Shown: positions 1 to 7,881 of the stretch, one piece after another
Layout: each line of letters begins with the position of its first letter
Numbering within the stretch: position 1 is the stretch's first letter
Assembly: GCF_000410875.1 (NCBI RefSeq)
Contig: NZ_AROI01000009.1
Location: 428,050-492,049 of the forward strand
Direction: 5' to 3'
From: Halopseudomonas pelagia CL-AP6
GTDB lineage: Bacteria > Pseudomonadota > Gammaproteobacteria > Pseudomonadales > Pseudomonadaceae
Length of the DNA: 64,000 nucleotides
The notes under the pieces: generated by a model
Told to the model about the DNA's origin: nothing
Databases searched by the model: none
What the model saw: only the letters and a program-made list of their open reading frames with translations
Position numbers and translations under genes: made by a program

Positions 1-899
1 TCGATTTTGCCAATTTGCCCAACGAAGGTGTTGGCCTGGCGCGTCTGGAATTCATCATCAATCGGATGATTGGTGTGCATCCCAAGGCGCTGCTGAATTT
101 TGACAGCCTGCCTGCAGACGTGCGTGACAGCGTCGAGAAGCGTATCGCCGGCTATGATGACCCGGTTGGCTTCTACATCGAGAAGCTGGTTGAAGGCATA
201 AGCACCTTGGCGGCCGCGTTCTGGCCTAAGAAGGTGATTGTTCGGCTATCTGACTTTAAGTCCAATGAGTACGCCAACTTGATCGGCGGTCGATTGTACG
301 AGCCGGAAGAAGAAAATCCGATGCTCGGTTTCCGCGGCGCATCACGCTATATCAGCGACTCCTTCCGTGACTGTTTCGAGCTGGAATGCCGCGCAATGAA
401 ATATGTGCGCGATGTTATGGGGCTGACCAATGTCGAGATAATGGTGCCCTTCGTGCGTACCGTGGGTGAGGCCAAACAGGTTGTAGAGCTGCTCGGCGAG
501 AATGGGCTCAAGCGTGGTGACAATGGACTACGCCTGATTATGATGTGTGAGCTGCCGGCCAACGCCCTGCTGGCCGAGGAGTTTCTCGAGCACTTTGATG
601 GGTTCTCTATTGGCTCCAACGATTTGACTCAGTTGACGCTCGGTCTGGATCGGGATTCCGGGATCATCGCGCATCTATTCGACGAACGTAACGCGGCGGT
701 CAAGAAGTTGCTGGCTATGGCCATTTCGGCCTGTCAGGCTGCCGACAAGTACATCGGTATTTGCGGCCAGGGCCCGTCCGATCACCCCGACCTGGCTCGC
801 TGGCTTATGCAGCAGGGTATCGAGAGTGTGTCCTTGAACCCGGACTCGGTAATGGATACCTGGTTTTTCCTGTCTGAAAATGTCGTGGAGGAGAGCTGA
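1..899 (+). CDS. ppsA: Phosphoenolpyruvate synthase, C-terminal part (5' end outside window)
   Basis: The reading frame is open from base 3, so the gene starts before the window. About 299 residues of an enzyme that is normally near 790 are visible. PpsA makes PEP from pyruvate and ATP during gluconeogenesis in the cytoplasm. The visible part is the PEP/pyruvate-binding TIM barrel of the PEP-utilising enzyme family. Recognisable pieces are [13 protein letters not shown], the [10 protein letters not shown] strand, the [18 protein letters not shown] loop, and GICGQGPSD with the conserved cysteine near the end. The stop codon lies 1 base before the rraA start, so the two are probably co-transcribed. 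The ppsA-rraA pairing is familiar from Pseudomonas. Confidence 0.95.
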   Translation, partial: DFANLPNEGVGLARLEFIINRMIGVHPKALLNFDSLPADVRDSVEKRIAGYDDPVGFYIEKLVEGISTLAAAFWPKKVIVRLSDFKSNEYANLIGGRLYEPEEENPMLGFRGASRYISDSFRDCFELECRAMKYVRDVMGLTNVEIMVPFVRTVGEAKQVVELLGENGLKRGDNGLRLIMMCELPANALLAEEFLEHFDGFSIGSNDLTQLTLGLDRDSGIIAHLFDERNAAVKKLLAMAISACQAADKYIGICGQGPSDHPDLARWLMQQGIESVSLNPDSVMDTWFFLSENVVEES

Positions 900-900
900 T

Positions 901-1386
901 ATGCACTATGTTACCCCCGATCTATGTGATGCCTACCCGGATGTGTCCGTTTTGGAGCCGATGTTCAGCAACTTCGGCGGCCACGATTCCTTCGGTGGTC
1001 AGATTGTCACGGTCAAGTGTTTTGAAGACAACTCCGTAGTCAAGGAGCATGTCGAGCAGGATGGCCGCGGCAAGGTGATGGTCGTCGATGGTGGCGGCTC
1101 ATTGCGCTGCGCTCTGTTGGGCGACATGCTGGCAGAGAAAGCGGCCAAGAATGGCTGGGAAGGAATCATCGTCTACGGATGTGTTCGTGACGTCGATATA
1201 CTGGCGCAGACGCCGCTCGGGATTCAGGCCTTAGCTAGTCATCCGATGAAGAGCAACAGGCGCGGCAGAGGCGATCTGAACGTTGTTGTCGCCTTTGCTG
1301 GAGTCACCTTCCGGCCCGGTGAGTTTGTCTTTGCTGATAACAACGGCATTATCGTTTCTGCCCAGGCGCTGGAAATGCCTGCCTGA
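901..1386 (+). CDS. rraA: Ribonuclease E activity regulator RraA
   Basis: This 161-residue protein matches the usual length of RraA, a trimeric ring protein that binds the C-terminal region of RNase E and damps mRNA turnover. RraA-like motifs include the N-terminal [12 protein letters not shown], the [15 protein letters not shown] loop, and YGCVRDVD, whose arginine-aspartate pair lines the cleft of the fold. An in-frame start 21 bases upstream exists but would overlap ppsA; the ATG at 901 follows GGAGAG and gives the normal length. Older annotations call this family MenG, a demethylmenaquinone methyltransferase, which is generally regarded as wrong. Confidence 0.93.
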   Translation: MHYVTPDLCDAYPDVSVLEPMFSNFGGHDSFGGQIVTVKCFEDNSVVKEHVEQDGRGKVMVVDGGGSLRCALLGDMLAEKAAKNGWEGIIVYGCVRDVDILAQTPLGIQALASHPMKSNRRGRGDLNVVVAFAGVTFRPGEFVFADNNGIIVSAQALEMPA

Positions 1387-1473
1387 GTGCTTTTGTCGCC
1401 TGCCGTGGTGGTAGGTGACATTCAGCCGCCTCCGTGCGTCCAATCCAGGTAACTCGACCTTGCGGAGGTGATG

Positions 1474-1740
1474 ATGGAAGACCCTATCGAAAGCCGGCTG
1501 CGTGAATTGATGCGCGCTGAAACCAACCAATCGACCCCGGTCGAGGATCATCGCCTCGATCGGGTGCTGCACAAGGCGCATATGCACGCAGGCGTTTTTG
1601 ATCTGATTAACCTGTTTGCGCGCTGGGGCTGGGTCTTGTCCGAGGGCGGGTCGCGGGCACTGAAGCATTCCCGCCCGGTTAGCCGCAGGTCGACGCATGA
1701 ATCCCTTTCTGTTAGCCCTGAATCAAAAGAGATGAACTAA
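1474..1740 (+). CDS. crfX: CrfX-like small protein
   Basis: This is an 88-residue soluble protein with no catalytic motif. Its position immediately upstream of cmpX and sigX is that of crfX in Pseudomonas, which is the main reason for the name. The start at 1474 is chosen because GGAGG at 1464-1468 then sits 5 bases upstream; the ATG at 1471 and GTG at 1468 are too close. The N-terminal half (ESRLRELMRAE, DHRLDRVLHKAHMHAG) looks helical, and FDLINLFARWGW is a conserved-looking core. The C-terminal tail is basic and Ser-rich, probably disordered. P. aeruginosa carries cmaX between rraA and this gene; it is absent here. Molecular function is unknown. Confidence 0.75.
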   Translation: MEDPIESRLRELMRAETNQSTPVEDHRLDRVLHKAHMHAGVFDLINLFARWGWVLSEGGSRALKHSRPVSRRSTHESLSVSPESKEMN

Positions 1741-1742
1741 GC

Positions 1743-2564
1743 ATGGAACTGGATATCTGGAGTCAGAGCTTTGTAGGCGCAATGGCGACGTTATGGAATA
1801 AGGTTGCCGCCTTCATTCCCAATCTGGTTGCGGCTTTGTTTATCGTGCTGCTCGGGCTGGTAATTGCCAAAGTCGTTGACACGTTGCTGAGCAAAGGCCT
1901 GGCCAAGCTTGGTCTTGATCGACTGATGGCTGGCGCCGGCGTCAACAAGATGCTCAAGCGCATTGGTATCAATGCGCCGATGTCGACTGTCATTGGTAAA
2001 GTCGTCTATTGGTTTGTCGTGCTGACCTTTATTGTCTCTGCGGCCGAGTCCCTCGGGCTGGGTCGAGTGTCGGCCACGCTGGACGCTTTTACGTTGTATC
2101 TGCCCAAGGTCCTGGGTGCTGCCCTTATTCTGCTGGCAGGCTTGTTGCTGTCTCATCTGGTTAACGGTGTGGTGCGCGGCGCAGCTGAAAGTATCGGCGC
2201 AGATTACGCCAGCGGTCTGGGCCGCTTCGTACAGGGCCTTCTGGTTATTATTACGGTATCCCTGGCTATTGGTCAGTTGCAGATCGAGACAGCGTTGCTC
2301 AATACGGTGATAGCCATCGTACTGGTGTCCTTTGGCGCGGCGGCTGCCTTGGCGCTAGGCCTGGGGAGCCGGGAAATGGTTAGCCAGATTATTGCCGGCA
2401 TATATGTGCGCGAGCTCTATCAGGTAGGGGACCGTATCAGAGTGGATGAGCTGGAAGGTGTGATTGAGGAGATCGGCACGGTCAAGACCCAGCTGTTGGA
2501 TGATCAGGGCCAGATCGTCTCCATATCGAACCGCACCCTGATAGCCAGCCGCGTTTCCCGCTGA
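1743..2564 (+). CDS. cmpX: CmpX, MscS-related inner-membrane protein
   Basis: This 273-residue inner-membrane protein has a first transmembrane segment at about residues 20-45 (FIPNLVAALFIVLLGLVIAK), further helices at about 80-100, 120-145, 160-185 and 190-210, and a C-terminal MscS-type beta domain (YQVGDRIRVDELEGVIEEIG). Small-conductance mechanosensitive channel relatives of this kind respond to membrane tension. In Pseudomonas CmpX is linked to envelope homeostasis and to SigX activity. It starts 2 bases after crfX ends and has only a weak ribosome-binding site, so translational coupling is likely. sigX follows after 37 bases. Confidence 0.9.
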   Translation: MELDIWSQSFVGAMATLWNKVAAFIPNLVAALFIVLLGLVIAKVVDTLLSKGLAKLGLDRLMAGAGVNKMLKRIGINAPMSTVIGKVVYWFVVLTFIVSAAESLGLGRVSATLDAFTLYLPKVLGAALILLAGLLLSHLVNGVVRGAAESIGADYASGLGRFVQGLLVIITVSLAIGQLQIETALLNTVIAIVLVSFGAAAALALGLGSREMVSQIIAGIYVRELYQVGDRIRVDELEGVIEEIGTVKTQLLDDQGQIVSISNRTLIASRVSR

Positions 2565-2601
2565 AGGTGCCAGTCTCTGCTTATTTCGGTGATCCCGTAC
2601 C

Positions 2602-3189
2602 TTGACTAGCCCACATCAGACGACCCGTTACAATCCTGCCGAGCTGTCGGACGAGGAGTTGGTGGCCAGAGCCAATCGGGAGTTGTTTCATACCACTGTT
2701 GCTTACGAAGAATTGATGCGCCGCTACCAACGCACGCTCTTCAATGTCTGTGCGCGCTATCTGGGCAACGACCGCGATGCCGATGACGTATGTCAGGAAG
2801 TGATGCTTAAGGTATTACACGGCTTGCGGCAGTTTGAAGGTAAAGCCAAGTTCAAGACTTGGCTTTACAGCATTACTTACAATGAATGTATAACCCAGTA
2901 CCGCAAAGAGAAGCGCAAGCGGCGTTTAATGGACGCATTAAGTCTGGACCAAGACGAGACCGAAGAAGTTGTAGATAGTTCCACCAATATTGTCGCTGAT
3001 CGGCCCAGTCTTGATCGCTGGCTGGTGCATGTAAATCAGGTGGACCGCGAGATTCTAGTACTGCGCTTTGTGGCGGAGCTGGAGTTTCAAGAGATAGCCG
3101 ACATTATGCATATGGGTCTTAGCGCTACGAAAATGCGTTATAAGAGGGCGCTCGAGAAATTACGTAAAAGCATAGACAACCCCTTCTAG
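2602..3189 (+). CDS. sigX: ECF sigma factor SigX
   Basis: This 195-residue ECF sigma factor has region 2 at about residues 25-95 (YEELMRRYQRTLFNVCARYL, DADDVCQEVMLKVL, FKTWLYSITYNE) and region 4 at about 135-190 (DREILVLRFVAELEFQEIAD, MGLSATKMRYKRALEKLR). In Pseudomonas SigX drives part of oprF transcription and controls membrane fluidity and fatty-acid genes. No ATG gives a plausible N-terminus: TTG at 2602 does, since the following SPHQTTRYNPAELSDEELVAR resembles the known SigX start. The N-terminus is therefore less certain than the rest. No anti-sigma gene is adjacent, as in other pseudomonads. Confidence 0.93.
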   Translation: MTSPHQTTRYNPAELSDEELVARANRELFHTTVAYEELMRRYQRTLFNVCARYLGNDRDADDVCQEVMLKVLHGLRQFEGKAKFKTWLYSITYNECITQYRKEKRKRRLMDALSLDQDETEEVVDSSTNIVADRPSLDRWLVHVNQVDREILVLRFVAELEFQEIADIMHMGLSATKMRYKRALEKLRKSIDNPF

Positions 3190-3228
3190 CGGATTTTTTA
3201 AATACCTATGCTTGCATTTCAGGTTTTC

Positions 3229-3237
3229 TGTTATACT
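3229..3237 (+). promoter_or_regulatory. Candidate extended -10 promoter of oprF
   Basis: TG-T-TATACT (TG at 3229-3230, TATACT at 3232-3237) fits an extended -10 element 57 bases before the oprF start. A TTGCAT at 3212-3217 is only 14 bases away and so a poor -35. A separate SigX-type promoter is expected from what is known in Pseudomonas, but I cannot assign one by eye. Confidence 0.45.
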
Positions 3238-3293
3238 TACCCGGAGTTTTGCGCAAGTTAACGTCCTAATATGGATTTGATGGGGATTTACAG

Positions 3294-4256
3294 ATGAAAT
3301 TGAAAAACACTTTGGGTATTGTTGTCGGTGCCGTTGTCGCTGCTTCTGCCTTGCCAGTCATGGCTCAGAGCGCCGGTTCCGTTGAAGTTGAAGCGTTTGC
3401 AGATCGCTACTTCACAGACAGCTACCGCGACATGAACGACGGTGCTCTGGTGGGTGGCGGTATTGGTTACTTCCTGACCGATGATGTGCTGCTGAACGTT
3501 AACCTGGGCAAATACACGAATCTTGAAGACGACGCCACTGGCGAAGACATCGACGGTCGCCTGATGGCTATCGAAGCTGTTTATCACTTTGGTCAGAGCA
3601 ACATCCGTCCTTACGTTTCCGGCGGCTTCGGTCACCAGGAATTGGATCAGGTTGGCACCAGCCAGCGCGATCGTACCACCATGGCTATGGCCGGCGTTGG
3701 TATCAAGAACTACCTGAGCGATAACTTCTTTGTTAAAGCTGGCGTTGATGCGCTGTACGGCATCGATAGCAAGAACACCGAGTGGTCCGCTGGCGTTGGC
3801 CTGGGTCTGAACTTCGGTGGCGCTGCTGCCCCAGTTGCTCAAGCTGCTCCCGCACCGGCCCCTGCACCTGCTCCAGCTCCCCAGCCAGAGCCAGAAATGC
3901 AGTCAGTCCGTGTTGAGCTGGATGTCAAGTTCGATTTCGATCGTGACACCATCCGCCCTGAGTTCCGTCAGGACATTCAGAGCCTGGCCGAGTTCATGAA
4001 GACCTACCCTTCAGTAACTACTACTGTTGAAGGTCACACTGACTCCGTCGGCAGCGACAGCTACAACCAGAACCTGTCCGAGCGTCGTGCCAATTCGGTA
4101 CGTGAAGCTCTGATCAGCGAAGGTGTAGACTCCTCGCGCGTTAGCTCTGCCGGTTATGGCGAGTCTCGCCCGATCGCTGATAACGAGACTGATAGTGGCC
4201 GTGCCATGAACCGTCGCGTTGAAGCTGAAGTAGAAGCTGAAGTAGAAGTTCGTTAA
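3294..4256 (+). CDS. oprF: Major outer-membrane porin OprF (OmpA family)
   Basis: This 320-residue OprF has a signal peptide at about residues 1-24 (hydrophobic core TLGIVVGAVVAASALPVMA) and an N-terminal eight-strand barrel to about residue 180. A Pro-Ala hinge follows at about 183-202, then an OmpA-like peptidoglycan-binding domain with EGHTDSVGS near 247 and NLSERRANSV near 260. It anchors the outer membrane to peptidoglycan and forms a slow general porin. The gene sits 104 bases after sigX, consistent with SigX control, and is followed by a strong terminator. The extreme C-terminus is oddly extended by a tandem 12-base repeat at 4221-4244 that encodes alternating Val-Glu-Ala-Glu. Confidence 0.97.
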   Translation: MKLKNTLGIVVGAVVAASALPVMAQSAGSVEVEAFADRYFTDSYRDMNDGALVGGGIGYFLTDDVLLNVNLGKYTNLEDDATGEDIDGRLMAIEAVYHFGQSNIRPYVSGGFGHQELDQVGTSQRDRTTMAMAGVGIKNYLSDNFFVKAGVDALYGIDSKNTEWSAGVGLGLNFGGAAAPVAQAAPAPAPAPAPAPQPEPEMQSVRVELDVKFDFDRDTIRPEFRQDIQSLAEFMKTYPSVTTTVEGHTDSVGSDSYNQNLSERRANSVREALISEGVDSSRVSSAGYGESRPIADNETDSGRAMNRRVEAEVEAEVEVR

Positions 4257-4279
4257 TAGCGACTGCTTAGCTTAAAAAA

Positions 4280-4301
4280 CCCGGCTTCGGCCGGGTTTTT
4301 T
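4280..4301 (+). terminator. Rho-independent terminator of oprF
   Basis: Perfect 6-bp stem CCCGGC/GCCGGG with a TTCG tetraloop, preceded by six A and followed by six T. It lies 24 bases after the oprF stop and can work on both strands, so it probably also serves the converging thioesterase gene. Confidence 0.92.
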
Positions 4302-4332
4302 ATGTCTGCTATTCAGAAAATACGCTGTTATA

Positions 4333-4782
4333 TCAGCTGCTGTGGATGTAATTCACCCCGGGGAAGCGCAAGCGAAAATCGTCCGGCATGGGCGTCACCT
4401 TGGACGTGGTGAAGTCGTAAAAAACAAAGCCCGACTTGGCCAGCGCGACCAGCTCGCCACCGATTGCCTTGCTGATCCTGAAGATAATATCCCCGCCGTA
4501 CTTGTTCAGATCCATCATACCTACCTCAAACACTAGGGCGTCCCGTGCGAAAGCCTCCCGCTTGTAGGTGGTGGCGAGATCGGTAACGATGATGCCTGTG
4601 TCCTTATCGCTGACTTCTTCGATACCGAATTGATACAGGAAGCGGGCGCGTGCTTCGGAGATCATCGAGACCATGGAATCATTGGCTAGATGTTTGCCCG
4701 CATTGATATCGGTAATTCGCACAGTAAGTTGGGTGGTGAAGTAAAACTGGTTTTCAGGGAACTCAAGGGTAAGGCGTGCCAT
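4333..4782 (-). CDS. Acyl-CoA thioesterase-like hotdog protein
   Basis: This 149-residue single hotdog-fold protein is of the 4-hydroxybenzoyl-CoA/YbgC thioesterase type. The strand-helix pattern fits: TVRITDINAGKHLANDSMVSMISEARARFL carries the D-x-N-x-x-x-H-x-x-N motif that marks the active region of the 4HBT family. YKREAFARDALVFEV and a C-terminal strand (GGELVALAKSGFVFYD) complete the fold. It presumably hydrolyses an acyl-CoA in the cytoplasm; the substrate cannot be inferred. It is transcribed alone, converging on oprF, with a short untranslated gap from aceA. Confidence 0.8.
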   Translation of the reverse strand: MARLTLEFPENQFYFTTQLTVRITDINAGKHLANDSMVSMISEARARFLYQFGIEEVSDKDTGIIVTDLATTYKREAFARDALVFEVGMMDLNKYGGDIIFRISKAIGGELVALAKSGFVFYDFTTSKVTPMPDDFRLRFPGVNYIHSS

Positions 4783-4920
4783 GCTAATAAACCTGTTGCG
4801 ACGTTAAAGCTGCCCTATATCTCCCGTAACAATAAAAAAGGTGGGGGCAGGCGTGAGGGAGGGCGCATTGTACTTGAGACAGCCGCAGGCAGACAGTAAG
4901 AGCCAATAATTGGAGCAAAA

Positions 4921-4948
4921 AAAAGGGCCGCCCGAAGGTGGCCCTTTT
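4921..4948 (-). terminator. Rho-independent terminator of aceA
   Basis: Long hairpin with arms AAAAGGGCC (4921-4929) and GGCCCTTTT (4940-4948), extended inward by a G-U and two G-C pairs to a CGAA tetraloop. On the minus strand it is followed by eight T, 22 bases beyond the aceA stop. Confidence 0.92.
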
Positions 4949-4970
4949 CAAACACCAGCCTACTCAGCTA

Positions 4971-6566
4971 TCAGCTGAACTGATTCATGGTGTTGTCTTT
5001 ACCGCCAGCTTTCAGAGCGGCTTCACCAGCGAAGTACTCTTTATGGTTGTCACCGATGTCGGAGCCAGCCATGTTCTGGTGCTTAACGCAGGCGATGCCT
5101 TGACGTAGCTCCTGGCGCTGAACACCCTTGACATAAGCCAGCATGCCTTGCTCTGCGAAGTAACCTTTGGCCAGGTTGTCGGTAGACAGCGCGGCAGTGT
5201 GGTAAGTCGGCAGAGTGATCAGGTGGTGGAAAATGCCCGCTTCACGTGAACCGTCGGCCTGGAAGGTGCGAATTTTCTCATCAGCAATCTGAGCCAGTTC
5301 GGTTTCGTCGTAATCAACGCTCATCAACTTGGCGCGATCGTAGGCGGACATGTCCTTGCCTTCAGCCGTCATGGTATCGAATATTTGCTGACGGAAGCTG
5401 AGTGTCCAGTTAAAGGACGGGCTGTTATTGTAAACCAGCTTGGCGGTCGGAATGACTTCGCGGATGCGGTTAACCATAGCCGCGATCTGACCAACGTGGG
5501 GCTTCTCGGTCTCGATCCACAGCATGTCGGCGCCGTTCTGCAGGGAAGTGATGCAGTCCAGGATGACGCGATCTTCGCCCGTGCCAGCACGGAACTGGAA
5601 CAGGTTGCTTGGCAGGCGCTTGGGACGCAGCAGTTTGCCGCCGCGGTTAAGAACAACATCACCGTTCTTCATGTCAGCAGGAGACACTTCTTCACAATCA
5701 AGGAAGGAGTTGTACTGGTCGCCCAGGTCGCCTGGCTCTTTGGTTACGGCGATTTGTTTGGTCAGGCCGGCACCCAGGGAGTCGGTACGGGCAACAATCA
5801 CGCCATCGTCAACACCCAGCTCAAGGAACGCGTAGCGAACAGCGTTGATCTTGGCGAGGAAGTCTTCGTGAGGAACGGTAACCTTGCCATCCTGGTGACC
5901 ACACTGCTTCTCGTCGGATACCTGGTTCTCGATCTGGATGCAGCAAGCACCCGCTTCGATCATTTTCTTGGCCAGCAGGTAAGTGGCTTCAGGGTTACCA
6001 AAGCCAGCATCGATATCGGCAATGATCGGCACAACGTGAGTTTCAAAGTTGTCGATCTTGGCCTGAACTTCATCCTGCTTGGACTTGTCGCCAGCATCGC
6101 GGGCCGCATCCAGATCGCTGAACAGCAGATCCAGTTCACGGGCATCGGCTTGGCGCAGGAAGGTGTACAGCTCTTCGATCAGACCGGAAACAGCAGTCTT
6201 CTCGTGCATGGATTGGTCAGGCAGCGGGCCGAAATCGGAACGCAGCGCAGCAACCATCCAGCCGGACAGGTACAGGTAACGCTTGTTGGTGGTCTTCAGG
6301 TGCTTCTTGATGGAAATCAGCTTTTGCTGACCGATGAAGCCGTGCCAGCAACCCAGTGATTGGGTATAGACAGAGGAGTCGGCATCGTACTCGGCCATGT
6401 CTTTACGCATGATGGCAGCAGTGTACTTGGCGATATCCAGGCCGGTCTTGAAACGGTTCTGAGCGCGCATGCGGGCGACGGACTCGGGGTTGATAGCGCT
6501 CCAGCTGTTGCCGGCAGATTCTTTCAGAGCGGCGACGGCTTTGATGTCGTTTTGATAAGCTGACAT
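4971..6566 (-). CDS. aceA: Isocitrate lyase
   Basis: Isocitrate lyase splits isocitrate into glyoxylate and succinate, the first step of the glyoxylate shunt, and allows growth on acetate, fatty acids and alkanes. The protein is 531 residues, the long pseudomonad form. The catalytic signature KQCGH lies at about residues 220-224, with the active cysteine at 222; the Mg-binding stretch IIADIDAGFGNPEATY precedes it. The ATG at 6566 is preferred over the TTG at 6572 because AAGGA lies 8 bases upstream of it and the length then matches the family. It is monocistronic: a strong terminator follows and a 0.5-kb regulatory gap precedes. See the palindrome at 7001-7026. Confidence 0.96.
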   Translation of the reverse strand: MSAYQNDIKAVAALKESAGNSWSAINPESVARMRAQNRFKTGLDIAKYTAAIMRKDMAEYDADSSVYTQSLGCWHGFIGQQKLISIKKHLKTTNKRYLYLSGWMVAALRSDFGPLPDQSMHEKTAVSGLIEELYTFLRQADARELDLLFSDLDAARDAGDKSKQDEVQAKIDNFETHVVPIIADIDAGFGNPEATYLLAKKMIEAGACCIQIENQVSDEKQCGHQDGKVTVPHEDFLAKINAVRYAFLELGVDDGVIVARTDSLGAGLTKQIAVTKEPGDLGDQYNSFLDCEEVSPADMKNGDVVLNRGGKLLRPKRLPSNLFQFRAGTGEDRVILDCITSLQNGADMLWIETEKPHVGQIAAMVNRIREVIPTAKLVYNNSPSFNWTLSFRQQIFDTMTAEGKDMSAYDRAKLMSVDYDETELAQIADEKIRTFQADGSREAGIFHHLITLPTYHTAALSTDNLAKGYFAEQGMLAYVKGVQRQELRQGIACVKHQNMAGSDIGDNHKEYFAGEAALKAGGKDNTMNQFS

Positions 6567-7062
6567 GGTCAATCCTTCAAGGTTTGCGTTTGGTTGAGCA
6601 CGAATTTCCAGCCAAAACCCAGTTGCTAAAGGTTATGCATGGACGGTGCACCGCAGCGTGTCTTAACAGGACTGGAAGAAAGGAATCCACAGGGGGAGGG
6701 GGCATGAGCAGGTGAATGACCGAAACTGCCGAGCATGATCTGTGTCATGCGTACCCTGGACATAGATATATCCGCAGGTAGAGCAGTGAATCTAGCAATC
6801 ATTCAGACTGACGTTAAATCGCTTCCCCGTCCCTCAGGACAACTTCGTTCCAGTCGCAACCTCGTCGAACGGCCTTATGAGCTGTTGAGACACTGATCGA
6901 TCCAATGGTTCATGGATCCGATCCGGAGAGCCCTTTCGGACCCCCTGGCTAGCGGGAGCGACGCAATAATGCGACTTGATCGGCAATAAGTCAATGCGCA
7001 TGTAGTGTTTTTTTGATGCCACTACACTTTCCGCCCGGGACAGTTTGGCTAGCTCGATTGCG
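6567..7062 (-). promoter_or_regulatory. aceA upstream region (about 0.5 kb, no gene)
   Basis: No convincing coding frame lies here; an ORF reading leftward from 7301 is antisense noise continuing from the secretin-like gene. The stretch must hold the aceA promoter and leader. I see one clear element, the inverted repeat at 7001-7026, but no confident -35/-10 pair. Confidence 0.5.
7001..7026. promoter_or_regulatory. Inverted repeat TGTAGTG-N12-CACTACA upstream of aceA
   Basis: TGTAGTG (7001-7007) and CACTACA (7020-7026) are perfect inverted complements 12 bases apart, about 435 bases upstream of the aceA start. The half-site TGTAGT/ACTACA is also found, closely spaced, upstream of icd. From memory it resembles the operator of the Pseudomonas keto-deoxy-phosphogluconate-responsive regulator RccR, which acts on the glyoxylate shunt. 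The wide spacing makes this weaker than the icd site. Confidence 0.45.
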
Positions 7063-7881
7063 CTAGTTTGCCCGCTCCACCTTGAGCCGGATGCTGCTGT
7101 CATTTTGGCTGCGGGTACTGGTGCTGCGGCCGATATCAGTACCGCTACTGCGTGCGCTATCGCCGATACCGCCCACTGTGATCCACTCTCCGAGGCGTGC
7201 GGTAACCACGGTGTCGGTCTGCTGGACATCAATGACCCGGCTATCATTACGATTGACGCTGTCATGGTTAGCGCTGAGGGTGATAGTTGCCAAGTCACCA
7301 TTCAAACGCACCGTGGCGTAGAAGCCCTGGGTCACATCCCGGTACTGAGTCCCTTCTATTACCCGGCCGTAAACATCAGTAGTGTAAGACTGCAGCGGGA
7401 CCGACTGACCCGTTTGAATCAGCACCGGGTAGCCTTCATTGGCGGTTATCTGGCGCATGCCATCATTCTGGCCGCGCGTGCTGCGCTGAATGACGCGCGC
7501 CTGGTTGCCGTTGCGAGGGTCACCTATGACGATATCAGCAGGGTCAGTCTTTAAACGTCCGTCCACTTGATAACCGCGTTCACTGCTAAGAACCTCTCCC
7601 GAGCTGGCAACGCTGATGCGCAACTGTGCTGGCTGGCGATCCAGTTCGGCCAGTAGCGCGCGTATCTCTTCCAGGCGCTCCGGCTCTGCGCGTACGATCA
7701 GTTGGCTACCATAAGCAGACACACGCTCGTCATCCCTGAGCATGGGCTCAATAGCGGGAATCATGTTCTCAGCCATACCGTAGCCGAGATGGAAAATCTC
7801 GGTGGTCGGTGCGGCCTGTGCCGAACCGCCATAACCAAGCACCAGCAACAGTAACAACTTGGCTAGCCAGGGCCTGTTCAT
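7063..7881 (-). CDS. Secretin-like periplasmic protein with N0/N1-type region
   Basis: This 272-residue exported protein has a signal peptide at 1-23 (LLLLLVLGYGGSAQA). Residues about 28-95 (FHLGYGMAENMIPAIEPML, AYGSQLIVRAEPERLEEIRALLAELD) look like the repeated N-domain of secretins. Residues 130-240 (GYPVLIQTGQSVPLQ, GFYATVRLNGDLATITLSAN, RLGEWITVGG) resemble the start of a secretin core. A full secretin is far longer and forms an outer-membrane ring, so this protein probably cannot. An orthologue stands beside aceA in P. aeruginosa and has no assigned function there. It overlaps the upstream GNAT gene by 4 bases (ATGA) and is co-translated with it. Confidence 0.75.
   Translation of the reverse strand: MNRPWLAKLLLLLVLGYGGSAQAAPTTEIFHLGYGMAENMIPAIEPMLRDDERVSAYGSQLIVRAEPERLEEIRALLAELDRQPAQLRISVASSGEVLSSERGYQVDGRLKTDPADIVIGDPRNGNQARVIQRSTRGQNDGMRQITANEGYPVLIQTGQSVPLQSYTTDVYGRVIEGTQYRDVTQGFYATVRLNGDLATITLSANHDSVNRNDSRVIDVQQTDTVVTARLGEWITVGGIGDSARSSGTDIGRSTSTRSQNDSSIRLKVERAN

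Noticed and set aside
1231..1698. 155-residue leftward frame between rraA and crfX
   Set aside because: Overlaps both real genes on the other strand and resembles nothing; not the missing cmaX.
5385..6359. 324-residue open frame opposite aceA
   Set aside because: It is fully antisense to isocitrate lyase, has no recognisable motif, and arises from third-base composition of the real gene.
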